A DNA stretch of 64,000 nucleotides from the NCBI RefSeq assembly GCF_021401345.1, contig NZ_JACBGE010000014.1:82046-146045 (forward strand), read 5' to 3'. Position numbers and translations under genes: made by a program. Positions 8,885 through 16,669 of this stretch are shown here, in pieces; position 1 is the stretch's first letter, and each line of letters begins with the position of its first letter. The stretch comes from Hydrogenophaga sp. NFH-34. Its GTDB lineage: Bacteria; Pseudomonadota; Gammaproteobacteria; Burkholderiales; Burkholderiaceae_C. Below the pieces are notes generated by a model. It was not told where the DNA came from, ran no database searches, and worked only from the letters and a program-made list of their open reading frames with translations.

Positions 8885-10234
8885 TCAGCGCTCGTGCTGC
8901 GAGAGCCAGTGCTCCAGGTAGTGGATGTTGGTTCCCCCGGCGGAGAAGCTGGCATCGACCATCAGCTCGCGATGCAGGGGGATATTGGTCTTGATGCCTT
9001 CGACCACCGTCTCGGCCAGCGCCGTGCGCATGCGCGCCAGCGCCTGCTCGCGGGTGTCCCCGTGCACGATGATCTTGCCGATCATCGAGTCGTAGTTCGG
9101 TGGCACGAAATAGTTGGTGTAGACGTGCGAGTCCACGCGCACCCCGGGGCCACCCGGTGCGTGCCAGGTGGTGATGCGACCAGGCGACGGCACGAACTTG
9201 TACGGATCCTCGGCGTTGACCCGGCACTCGATGGCATGACCACGCAACTGGATCTGCCGCTGGGTGAACGGCAGTTTCTCACCGGCCGCCACCGCGATCT
9301 GCGTGCGCACGATGTCAATGCCCGTGATCAGCTCGGTGACCGGGTGCTCGACCTGCACGCGCGTGTTCATCTCGATGAAGTAGAACTCACCGTTTTCGTA
9401 GAGGAACTCGAAAGTGCCGGCGCCGCGATAGCCGATCTTCTTGCAGGCCGCGGCGCAACGGTCGCCGATCTTCTCGATCAGACGGCGGGCAATGCCCGGC
9501 GCCGGCGCTTCTTCGATCACTTTCTGGTGGCGCCGCTGCATGGAGCAGTCGCGCTCGCCCAGATAGACCGCGTTGCGGTGCGTATCGGCCAGGATCTGGA
9601 TCTCGATGTGGCGCGGGTTCTGGAGAAACTTCTCCATGTAGACCTCGGGGTTGCCGAACGCAGCCCCCGCTTCGGCCTTCGTGGTCTGCACAGCATGGAT
9701 CAGCGCCGCTTCCGTGTGAACCACACGCATGCCGCGTCCGCCACCGCCGCCGGCCGCCTTGATGATCACCGGGTAACCCACCGACTTGGCGATGCGCTTG
9801 ATCTGGGCCGGATCGTCCGGCAGGGCACCGTCGGAGCCGGGCACGCAGGGCACACCGGCCTTGATCATGGCCTGCTTGGCCGACACCTTGTCGCCCATCA
9901 GGCGGATGGAGTCGGGCGTGGGACCGATGAAGGTGAAACCGCTCTTTTCCACGCGCTCGGCAAAGTCGGCGTTTTCCGACAGGAAGCCATAACCCGGGTG
10001 AATGGCCTCGGCGTCCGTCACTTCGGCCGCCGAGATAATGGCCGGCATGTTGAGGTAGCTCTGGGCCGACTGCGCCGGGCCGATGCAGACCGCCTCATCC
10101 GCCAGACGCACGTATTTGGCGTCGCGGTCGGCCTCCGAATAGACCATCACCGCCTTGACGCCCAGTTCGCGGCAGGCGCGCTGGATACGCAGGGCGATTT
10201 CGCCTCGATTGGCGATCAGGATTTTCTTGAACAT
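8885..10234 (-). CDS. accC: Biotin carboxylase subunit of acetyl-CoA carboxylase (AccC)
   Basis: 449 aa, matching the E. coli length. An ATP-grasp enzyme that carboxylates the biotin on AccB with bicarbonate, the first half-reaction of malonyl-CoA synthesis. Visible are the N-terminal [14 protein letters not shown], the glycine-rich ATP loop [14 protein letters not shown], the [15 protein letters not shown] region and the catalytic [14 protein letters not shown] motif. It starts 15 bp downstream of accB. Confidence 0.97.
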   Translation of the reverse strand: MFKKILIANRGEIALRIQRACRELGVKAVMVYSEADRDAKYVRLADEAVCIGPAQSAQSYLNMPAIISAAEVTDAEAIHPGYGFLSENADFAERVEKSGFTFIGPTPDSIRLMGDKVSAKQAMIKAGVPCVPGSDGALPDDPAQIKRIAKSVGYPVIIKAAGGGGGRGMRVVHTEAALIHAVQTTKAEAGAAFGNPEVYMEKFLQNPRHIEIQILADTHRNAVYLGERDCSMQRRHQKVIEEAPAPGIARRLIEKIGDRCAAACKKIGYRGAGTFEFLYENGEFYFIEMNTRVQVEHPVTELITGIDIVRTQIAVAAGEKLPFTQRQIQLRGHAIECRVNAEDPYKFVPSPGRITTWHAPGGPGVRVDSHVYTNYFVPPNYDSMIGKIIVHGDTREQALARMRTALAETVVEGIKTNIPLHRELMVDASFSAGGTNIHYLEHWLSQHER

Positions 10235-10249
10235 GGGCTCAGCAAAGCC

Positions 10250-10714
10250 TTATTCGATGACGAACAGGGGCTGGCCGTATTCCACCGCCTGGCCGTTTTC
10301 GACCAGCACCTGGGTGATCGTGCCGGACTTGTCGGCCTCGATTTCGTTGAGGATTTTCATGGCCTCGACGATGCAGATCGTCTCGCCTTCCTTCACCGTG
10401 GCACCCACCTCGGCAAACGGCTTAGCACCGGGGCTGGATGCGCGGTAGAACGTGCCCACCATGGGCGACTTGACGATGTGCCCAGCCGGCACGCTGGCCG
10501 CTGCCGGCGCCACGGCCGCCACCTCGACCGCCGGAGCGGGCACCGGGGCCACCGGCGCAGCGGCGGGAGCCATCGCGTACGTCACCGGCGCGGCCAGGCC
10601 TCCGGGCATGCCTTTGACGATGCGCACCTTGCCTTCCGCCTCGGTGATTTCCAATTCCGACACGTTCGACTCGGACACCAGGTCGATCAGTGTCTTGAGT
10701 TTTCTCAGATCCAT
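10250..10714 (-). CDS. accB: Biotin carboxyl carrier protein of acetyl-CoA carboxylase (AccB)
   Basis: 154 aa. The C-terminal biotinyl domain carries the attachment motif [15 protein letters not shown] with the biotinylated lysine at residue 120. The middle is the Ala/Pro/Val linker typical of AccB, and the N-terminus ([23 protein letters not shown]) is the conserved dimerisation segment. GGAG lies seven bases before the ATG. A 225 bp gap upstream, up to tlpA, must contain the accBC promoter, but I could not pick a convincing one. Many relatives have aroQ just before accB; it is absent here. Confidence 0.97.
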   Translation of the reverse strand: MDLRKLKTLIDLVSESNVSELEITEAEGKVRIVKGMPGGLAAPVTYAMAPAAAPVAPVPAPAVEVAAVAPAAASVPAGHIVKSPMVGTFYRASSPGAKPFAEVGATVKEGETICIVEAMKILNEIEADKSGTITQVLVENGQAVEYGQPLFVIE

Positions 10715-10939
10715 GATTTCTCCAACGAAATTCCCTTAAACCAACTCATCTTCATGCATCTTTCAGCAAAATGAAACAAAGAGTGGCATTTGACGGGGTG
10801 CCGCAGTGTACACGAACGCCAAGGGGTGCGGTGTGCGCTCTCCGGCGCAACAGATTTTGTCGCGCAAGGGGGTGCCGAATTTACCGCGATTTGGCCGATT
10901 TTGGCAGGTGATAGACAAACGGTAGCCGCATGCAAACCA

Positions 10940-11470
10940 TCACCCCAATTGGGCCCATTGATCCAGGTCCGCCTCGGACACTTTGCCGATTTTTCGATGC
11001 AGAACCCGCCCTTCGGCCCCGAACACCACTGTGTAGGGCAGCCCGCCTGACGGGTTGCCCAGGCGCCGGCTGAGCTCGGTGCCCCCCAGGCCAGCCATGG
11101 CGACAGGAAAACGCAGCGGCAACTTCTGCACGAACTGGCGCACGGCGCTGGGTTGATCCACCGCCACGCCCACCACCTGCCAGCCCTGCCCCGACCGGGC
11201 CTCGTGGAAGCGGTTCAGCAAGGGCAACTCTTCGACACAGGGTGGGCACCAGGTGGCCCAGAAGTTGACCAGCAAGGGGCGCCCCTGGAACATCGACATC
11301 GCCACCGGCGCGCCCTGCGGGTCGTCCAGTTGCAGCGCCCAGAACGCGGCTTCAGCCTCGGAAAACACCGGCCCGGGGCGGTAGCGCCACCAGGCCACAC
11401 CGGCACCGGCCGCCGCTGCGGCCCCGCCCACCGCGATCCAGCCAGCGAGGGCGCGCCGACGCGGCGTCAT
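10940..11470 (-). CDS. TlpA/ResA-type thiol:disulfide oxidoreductase
   Basis: 176 aa thioredoxin-fold protein anchored by one N-terminal membrane segment (AGWIAVGGAAAAAGAGVAWW), so it should act in the periplasm. The active site is WCPPC within FWATWCPPCVEELPLL, and the cis-proline loop is GGLPYTVV. TlpA/ResA proteins keep cysteines reduced, for instance during cytochrome c maturation; the partner here is unknown. Its ATG overlaps the stop of the upstream gene by ATGA, which suggests coupled translation. Confidence 0.9.
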   Translation of the reverse strand: MTPRRRALAGWIAVGGAAAAAGAGVAWWRYRPGPVFSEAEAAFWALQLDDPQGAPVAMSMFQGRPLLVNFWATWCPPCVEELPLLNRFHEARSGQGWQVVGVAVDQPSAVRQFVQKLPLRFPVAMAGLGGTELSRRLGNPSGGLPYTVVFGAEGRVLHRKIGKVSEADLDQWAQLG

Positions 11471-12081
11471 GCGGACTCTCCCGGCGGCGCCATCAGCGCA
11501 CGCAGGGCCCTGGCGTCGCCACGGGGCTTGCGCCCCTGGGTATCGGGCTTGAGCGCGCCGCGCACATCATCGCGGTCATGGGCCATGAGATGAATGAGCA
11601 CAGGGCCCAGCTCCTGACTGCGGACGCGCACCGTCAGTACGTCCACCAGCTCACCTTTCCAGCCCGTCACCGAACCAGGCTGGTAATCGATTCGCAGATC
11701 CATCAGGCGCCACTCGAGCGATTTCGGATCGTCACAGAACAGTTGGAGATAGATGTCACTGTGTTGTGTGGCGGTGCCGTGCCAGACGGCCCCGCCCACA
11801 TGGGGCTGAAACTCAGCCAGCCGGTCCATCCAGTGCAGCGCCAGTTCGCGCAGCGCCTGCAACTGCACCGGCTGCGTATCGGCGCAGAACACCGCAATGT
11901 GCTCACGCACCGCGGCATCCAGTTGCGCGTTGTCGGGCCAGGGCCCGCGTGGCGAAACCCCCAGCTGACGGCCAGCCTGGCGCTTGGCCGCAGCGTATTC
12001 CAGACCGTCTTCCACCACCAGGCGGGCTGCCACTGCAGCGATTTCAGCCAGGCCGTCGGCCGGCGAATGAAGAGCAACCAT
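11467..12081 (-). CDS. Conserved hypothetical protein beside mpl
   Basis: 204 aa, counting from the ATG of MVALHSPADGL; the frame stays open upstream but that part crosses into the mpl leader and looks non-coding. I do not recognise it with certainty. The centre reads WHGTATQHSDIYLQLFCDDPK, which loosely recalls the G-S/T-x-SDID pattern of nucleotidyltransferase folds, and the C-terminus is charged. No signal or membrane segment is visible. It is divergent from mpl (88 bp between starts) and coupled to the TlpA-like gene by a 4 bp overlap. Relatives in databases may be named after the neighbouring ligase; nothing here supports ligase activity. Confidence 0.7.
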   Translation of the reverse strand: MVALHSPADGLAEIAAVAARLVVEDGLEYAAAKRQAGRQLGVSPRGPWPDNAQLDAAVREHIAVFCADTQPVQLQALRELALHWMDRLAEFQPHVGGAVWHGTATQHSDIYLQLFCDDPKSLEWRLMDLRIDYQPGSVTGWKGELVDVLTVRVRSQELGPVLIHLMAHDRDDVRGALKPDTQGRKPRGDARALRALMAPPGESA

Positions 12082-12169
12082 CCCGCCATTGTGCCGGCTC
12101 GGGCACGCACCCGCCAGAAACCCCGGACAGACCCGCCAGCGCCTGGGGTCGCCCCTAGAATCCGGGGCC

Positions 12170-13627
12170 ATGCATATTCATATATTGGGCATCTGCGGCA
12201 CCTTCATGGGAGGCCTTGCCGCCCTGGCCCGCGAGGCCGGCCACCGCGTCACTGGCTGCGACGCCGGGGTCTACCCCCCCATGAGCGACCAGTTGCGGGC
12301 GCTGGGCATCGATCTCATCGAGGGGTTCGACGCCGATCAATTGGCCTTGGCCCCCGACGTGTTCGTCATCGGCAACGTGGTCAGCCGGGCGCGCCTGCCA
12401 GATGGTTCGCCCAAATTCCCGCTGATGGAGGCCATCCTCGACGCCGGTGTGCCCTATACCAGCGGCCCCCAATGGCTGGCCGAACACGTGCTGCAAGGCC
12501 GCCATGTGTTGGCCGTGGCCGGCACGCACGGCAAGACCACCACCACGTCGATGCTGGCCTGGGTGCTGGAAGCCAATGGCCTGCATCCGGGCTTTCTGGT
12601 CGGGGGCGTCCCGATGAATTTCGGCGTTTCGGCGCGCCTGGGTGGACAGACCTCGACCAGCGAAAGCCGTTTCGCCACCGGATCGCCCCAAAGTGGCGCA
12701 GCGTGGGGGCCCACGTTCGTCATTGAGGCCGATGAGTACGACACCGCGTTCTTTGACAAGCGCAGCAAGTTCGTGCACTACCGGCCGCGCACGGCCATCC
12801 TGAACAACCTGGAGTTCGACCACGCGGACATCTTTCCGGATCTGGCCGCGATCGAGCGCCAGTTCCACCACCTGGTGCGCACCGTGCCCGGCACCGGCCG
12901 CGTGGTGACCAACGGCCTCGAAGAGAGCCTGGACCGCGTGCTGCACCAAGGCTGCTGGAGCGAGGTGCGCAGCTTCGGCGCAGCGGTCAGCGACTTCACG
13001 GCCCACGGCGAGCCTCACGCCTTCGATGTGCACCGGCGCGGCGAACCGGTGGCGCGCGTCGAATGGTCACTGACCGGTCAGCACAACCAGCTCAATGCGC
13101 TGGCGGCCATCGCCGCGGCCGAACACGTGGGCGTGGCACCGGCCGATGCGGCTCGGGCGCTGGGCAGTTTCCAGAATGTGCGTCGCCGCATGGAAGTCCG
13201 TGGCACCGTGGCGCGGGACGGCCAGCCCCCCCTCACGGTCTACGACGACTTCGCCCACCACCCCACCGCCATCCGCACCACGCTCGACGGGCTGCGTCGC
13301 AAGCTGGGCACCGACGGCGACGCAGGGCGCATCCTCGCCGTGTTCGAGCCACGCAGCAACACCATGAAGCTGGGCACGATGAAGGCCCAACTGCCCTGGA
13401 GCCTGGAGCCGGCCGACCTGGCCTTCTGCCACACGGGCGGGCTCGACTGGAACGCCGAGGAAGCCCTGGCGCCCATGGGCGCCAGGGCCCAGGTGGCGCC
13501 CGACGTCGACACCCTGATCACCCAGATCCGCGCTGCGGCACGCCCCGGCGACCACATCGTTTGCATGAGCAACGGGGGGTTTGGCGGCATCCACCAGCGC
13601 CTGCTGAACGCGCTCGCTCGCGCCTGA
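12170..13627 (+). CDS. mpl: UDP-MurNAc:L-Ala-gamma-D-Glu-meso-DAP ligase Mpl
   Basis: Recycles the released tripeptide by joining it to UDP-MurNAc, working with AmpD, whose gene end lies at the left edge. 485 aa from ATG 12170 (MHIHILGICGTFMGGLAAL). The Mur-ligase ATP loop is [11 protein letters not shown]. Also visible are the Mpl-specific start ICGTFMGGLA, EADEYDTAFFDKRSKFVHY, NNLEFDHADIF and the C-terminal NGGFGGIHQ. A Thr/Ser-rich insertion near residues 158-180 makes it slightly longer than the usual 450-460 aa. Confidence 0.95.
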   Translation: MHIHILGICGTFMGGLAALAREAGHRVTGCDAGVYPPMSDQLRALGIDLIEGFDADQLALAPDVFVIGNVVSRARLPDGSPKFPLMEAILDAGVPYTSGPQWLAEHVLQGRHVLAVAGTHGKTTTTSMLAWVLEANGLHPGFLVGGVPMNFGVSARLGGQTSTSESRFATGSPQSGAAWGPTFVIEADEYDTAFFDKRSKFVHYRPRTAILNNLEFDHADIFPDLAAIERQFHHLVRTVPGTGRVVTNGLEESLDRVLHQGCWSEVRSFGAAVSDFTAHGEPHAFDVHRRGEPVARVEWSLTGQHNQLNALAAIAAAEHVGVAPADAARALGSFQNVRRRMEVRGTVARDGQPPLTVYDDFAHHPTAIRTTLDGLRRKLGTDGDAGRILAVFEPRSNTMKLGTMKAQLPWSLEPADLAFCHTGGLDWNAEEALAPMGARAQVAPDVDTLITQIRAAARPGDHIVCMSNGGFGGIHQRLLNALARA

Positions 13628-13647
13628 GACCTGCCGCGGGCCGAACC

Positions 13648-13968
13648 TCAGTAGCCGACGGTCAGCGCCGGCAGGTCCACGGTCACCACGGGTTTGGCCA
13701 ACGCGGCACTGGCCGCCCGCGCAAAGGCCATGGCCCAGGCCCGGTGCGCAGGGTCGCGAAAACGGGCTTCCCCGGCGGCCTGCGCCACACTCAGCACCTT
13801 GTCGGCCGTGAGCACCTTGCCCGTCAGCCGGATCGGTTCACACCCGAAAAAGGTGAACTGCTCGTCCAGCCAAGCGCGCGCCTGGTCATGCGGCAGGGGC
13901 TGCTGCTCTTCCAGGTCGAACGGGTAGACGGCGGTATCGCTCCATTTCACGGTGAGTTGGCTGCGCAT
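13648..13968 (-). CDS. Small conserved hypothetical protein
   Basis: 106 aa from the ATG of MRSQLTVKWSDTAVYPFD, preceded by AAGGA at good distance. The frame extends upstream but without a site or a sensible protein. No membrane segment, signal or known motif is visible; the N-terminal half is acidic and aromatic, and the end reads VVTVDLPALTVGY. It converges on mpl (20 bp between the stops). Not recognised. Confidence 0.6.
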   Translation of the reverse strand: MRSQLTVKWSDTAVYPFDLEEQQPLPHDQARAWLDEQFTFFGCEPIRLTGKVLTADKVLSVAQAAGEARFRDPAHRAWAMAFARAASAALAKPVVTVDLPALTVGY

Positions 13969-14119
13969 GACGGGATCCTTGGTGGTCAAAACGAACGGCC
14001 CCCATTGTCGGCCGCGCGGCGCGCGCCGACTGCCGCTGGCACGACTATTTGAGGGTTCCTCCGGATGGGACATCCCCGCCCCCAGCCGCTCCATGACAGA
14101 ACCCCCATCAGGGAGCGGC

Positions 14120-15154
14120 TCAAGCCGGCGGCGGATCCAGGGGCCGGCGCAGCGGCGAATGCACGGCATCGTAAAGTGGCAGGGTCGACCCGGCAGGCGC
14201 TGACCGCGCCGAGGGCGCCGCCAGCGCGCCCTCGGCACCTGAAGTCAGTTGCGCCACGGCCTCCCGGGCCTGCAACTCGGCCCGCCGGGCGCTGTCGCTG
14301 TCGGTGGTCAGCGCACCGGCGTAATAGAGCGCGGCCAGATGGTGCGCTACCGACGACAAGGGCGCGTCCACCCGCTGGCGCAAGGCATCCAGGGTGTCTG
14401 GCGCCGCCAGCAGGGCGCGCATCAGTGCCAGATGCAGTTCATCGAACCAGCGCACCGGCATGAGGGGCACACGGCGCAGGTAGATCCGCCGGTCCCGGTA
14501 ACGCGGCGGCAGGATATCGAGCCGCGTGCGCACGGCATAGGTCCACATGACCCGCTGTAGCGGCAACCGGATGAAGGCCGGCGGAATCTCGACCGGACTG
14601 CCCGGCGCCTGGCGAACCCACTGCGCCATGGCCAAGTCCACCGGACGTGCCGGCACCAGCAGGCCCGCTTGCCAGCGCCGGAAATCGATCACGGCCAGCA
14701 GGCGCTCCTCATGCAGCAGATGCACCACCGCCCCTTTGTGGGCGCCCATGCGGCGCACCACTTCGCCCCCCAGCGCAAACTGGCTGCGCAGCGGACGCAA
14801 CCAGGCTTCGAACCGCTGCAGACGCTGACGCACGGCGGCTTCGTCATCGGCCTCGAAGAACTCGGCGGAGGCAAAGCCCACCGGCAGCGGGCAGGCAAAG
14901 GCCAGCGGCCGATCCACCTCGGCCCGGTTGAGCAACCACCGCTCGCCGCTGCCGAACGGGTGGTGGATGACGACACCGTCCCGCCCGTGCACCGCCACGG
15001 CACCTCCCCGGATCATCCAGGCGTCTGCCCTGTGCGGATCGCCACACAGCCAGGCCGGCCAGCCTGGCTGCACCTGCGCCACCCATGCCGTCAGCCGTGC
15101 CTGTGCCGCGGGGTCAAACCCCAACAACCCCAGACGCAATACCGGCTGCTCCAC
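14120..15154 (-). CDS. Conserved hypothetical protein, possible C-terminal winged-helix region
   Basis: 344 aa, starting at GTG 15154, which has AGAGGAG five bases upstream; a TTG nine codons earlier lacks a site. The protein is soluble and Leu/Ala/Arg-rich, with no signal peptide. The N-terminal 70 residues (LRLGLLGFDPAAQARLTAWV) loosely recall a degenerate receiver-like alpha/beta fold. Residues about 260-300 (TLDALRQRVDAPLSSVAHHLAALYYAGALTT) look like a helix-turn-helix followed by a strand, as in winged-helix proteins. Both readings are weak. The gap of 158 bp upstream holds the aroG terminator. Confidence 0.6.
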   Translation of the reverse strand: MEQPVLRLGLLGFDPAAQARLTAWVAQVQPGWPAWLCGDPHRADAWMIRGGAVAVHGRDGVVIHHPFGSGERWLLNRAEVDRPLAFACPLPVGFASAEFFEADDEAAVRQRLQRFEAWLRPLRSQFALGGEVVRRMGAHKGAVVHLLHEERLLAVIDFRRWQAGLLVPARPVDLAMAQWVRQAPGSPVEIPPAFIRLPLQRVMWTYAVRTRLDILPPRYRDRRIYLRRVPLMPVRWFDELHLALMRALLAAPDTLDALRQRVDAPLSSVAHHLAALYYAGALTTDSDSARRAELQAREAVAQLTSGAEGALAAPSARSAPAGSTLPLYDAVHSPLRRPLDPPPA

Positions 15155-15299
15155 ACCGACTCCTCTTCGCCCGCCTCGCAAGGCACCATGCCCCTGTCGC
15201 GATCACGTGGCTTGTGGCACCCCAGCATAGCGGTGCTCCCGGCCCGTCTCAACGGGTTCGGCCTCCGGGTGCGAGACACATTGCACGAACAGGGGCCTT

Positions 15300-15320
15300 A
15301 AAAAGGGGCCGATCAGCCCC
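15300..15320 (-). terminator. Terminator overlapping the aroG stop codon
   Basis: On the minus strand GGGGC/GCCCC forms a short stem with the aroG TGA inside its six-base loop, followed by TTTTT. The stem is only 5 bp, but the position and U-run fit a terminator. Confidence 0.55.
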
Positions 15321-16434
15321 GGCGGCGGCGAACCGCCTGCGCCAGCTCTTCGAGCGCCTGCAGCGAATCGCCCCAGCCCAGGCAGGCATCGGTGATGCTC
15401 TGGCCGTACACCAGCCCGTCCACGGCATCCTTGCCCGGCGTGAATTTCTGGGCGCCAGCCTCGATGTGGCTCTCGATCATGACCCCGAAGACGCTGGTCG
15501 ATCCGCCCGCAATCTGTGCCCCGATGTCGCGCGCCACATCGAGCTGCTTCTCATGCTGCTTGCTGCTGTTGGCATGGCTGCAATCGACCATCAGGCGCGG
15601 CGTGAGCTTAGCCGCTTCGAGCTCTTTGACCGCCGCCGCCACGCTGCCGGCGTCGTAATTGGGGGCCTTGCCCCCGCGCAGGATGACGTGACAGTCTTTG
15701 TTCCCATGGGTCTGCACGATGGCCACCTGGCCGTTCTTGTGCACCGACAGAAAGTGGTGGCCGCGCGCAGCCGCCTGGATGGCGTCGGTGGCGATCTTGA
15801 TGTTGCCATCGGTGCCGTTCTTGAAACCGATGGGCGCCGACAGGCCCGAGGCCAGTTCGCGGTGCACCTGGCTTTCGGTGGTGCGCGCGCCGATGGCGCC
15901 CCAGGCGATCAGGTCGCCGATGTACTGGGGGCTGATCACGTCCAGGAACTCAGAGCCGGCCGGCAGGCCCTGGCGGTTGATCTCGATCAGCAGCTGGCGC
16001 GCGATGCGCAGCCCCTCGTCGATGCGGTAGCTTTCGTCGAGGTACGGATCGTTGATCAGTCCCTTCCAGCCGACGGTAGTGCGCGGCTTTTCGAAGTAGA
16101 CCCGCATCACGATCTCCAGCGTGTCGGCGTACCGCTCGCGCAGCGGCTTCAGGCGCCGCGCGTAGTCGAGTGCGGCCGCCGGGTCGTGGATGGAACAGGG
16201 CCCGATCACCACGAGCAGCCGGTCGTCCTTGCCATGCAGGATGTCATGGATGCGCTGGCGGGTCTGCTGGATCAGTTTTTCCACCGGGGTCCCGGCAATC
16301 GGGAAGAAGCGGATGAGGTGTTCGGGAGGCGGGAGCACGGTGATGTCCTTGATGCGCTGGTCGTCGGTCTGGCTGGTCTTGTCGGCAGGCCGGACGTACC
16401 AGGCATCGCTGGCGGTGGTGGCTTTGGCGTTCAT
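15313..16434 (-). CDS. aroG: 3-deoxy-7-phosphoheptulonate (DAHP) synthase, type I
   Basis: Condenses erythrose 4-phosphate and phosphoenolpyruvate, the first step of the shikimate pathway to Phe, Tyr and Trp. 373 aa from ATG 16434 (MNAKATTASDAWYV), with GAGGAG seven bases upstream. Family marks: VVIGPCSIHDPAAALDYA, the metal/PEP region GWKGLINDPYLD, KNGTDGNIKIATDAI, and MVDCSHANSSK near the end. Which amino acid feeds back on it cannot be read with confidence. A leader peptide rich in Phe, Tyr and Trp codons and a terminator lie in front, so transcription is probably controlled by attenuation. Confidence 0.95.
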   Translation of the reverse strand: MNAKATTASDAWYVRPADKTSQTDDQRIKDITVLPPPEHLIRFFPIAGTPVEKLIQQTRQRIHDILHGKDDRLLVVIGPCSIHDPAAALDYARRLKPLRERYADTLEIVMRVYFEKPRTTVGWKGLINDPYLDESYRIDEGLRIARQLLIEINRQGLPAGSEFLDVISPQYIGDLIAWGAIGARTTESQVHRELASGLSAPIGFKNGTDGNIKIATDAIQAAARGHHFLSVHKNGQVAIVQTHGNKDCHVILRGGKAPNYDAGSVAAAVKELEAAKLTPRLMVDCSHANSSKQHEKQLDVARDIGAQIAGGSTSVFGVMIESHIEAGAQKFTPGKDAVDGLVYGQSITDACLGWGDSLQALEELAQAVRRRRG

Positions 16435-16469
16435 CGATGAGCTCCTCGCGAGATGGAAAAAAAGGGGGC

Positions 16470-16504
16470 AAAAAAAAACCGCCGGGCTGCGGGCCCGGCG
16501 GTTT
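16470..16504 (-). terminator. Attenuator terminator in the aroG leader
   Basis: On the minus strand AAACCGCCGGGC (16504-16493) pairs perfectly with GCCCGGCGGTTT and is followed by an uninterrupted T-run (A-run 16470-16478 on plus). It sits between the leader-peptide stop and the aroG ribosome site, where it would end transcription before aroG. Its 5' arm can instead pair with CCCCGGCGG at 16557-16549 inside the leader-peptide frame, giving the mutually exclusive antiterminator of classical attenuation. Confidence 0.88.
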
Positions 16505-16529
16505 GGGGGGATTCGGTTCTGCTGCGCGC

Positions 16530-16607
16530 TTACACCGAGGCCTCTCGTCCGCCGGGGACAGAGAACCAAAAGTAAAAGCCGAAGGAAAAGGCTTGACGCG
16601 CTTGCAT
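16530..16607 (-). CDS. Aromatic-rich leader peptide of the aroG attenuator
   Basis: A 25-codon frame: ATG at 16607, TAA at 16532-16530. Codons 7-15 read F-S-F-G-F-Y-F-W-F, that is five Phe, one Tyr and one Trp within nine codons, followed by SVPGGREASV. A strong terminator begins 25 bp after its stop, and aroG follows. The peptide has no other likely function; by analogy with trpL and pheL it should sense aminoacyl-tRNA supply by ribosome stalling. No Shine-Dalgarno is visible, but an extended -10 lies eight bases upstream, so the mRNA may begin at or near the ATG. Confidence 0.82.
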   Translation of the reverse strand: MQARQAFSFGFYFWFSVPGGREASV

Positions 16608-16615
16608 GGCGAAAG

Positions 16616-16624
16616 AATGTAGCA
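16616..16624 (-). promoter_or_regulatory. Candidate extended -10 promoter of the aroG leader
   Basis: The minus strand reads TGCTACATT, an extended -10 (TGn plus TACATT), ending eight bases before the leader-peptide ATG and 46 bp after the tldD stop. No good -35 is present at 17 bp spacing, which extended -10 promoters can tolerate. Transcription would begin at about 16610-16606. Confidence 0.5.
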
Positions 16625-16669
16625 CAAAACGGCTCCTGGGCCGCTCAGCGGTCCTGGACAGCGCCGGGC

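Noticed and set aside
10705..10935. Possible small gene between accB and tlpA
   Set aside because: 76 codons overlapping the accB leader and start, no ribosome site, mixed composition; more likely promoter DNA. It is also not aroQ.
16244..16627. Longer minus-strand frame through the aroG leader
   Set aside because: It runs through the terminator and the aroG start in another frame; the 25-codon aromatic peptide in the neighbouring frame explains the region better.
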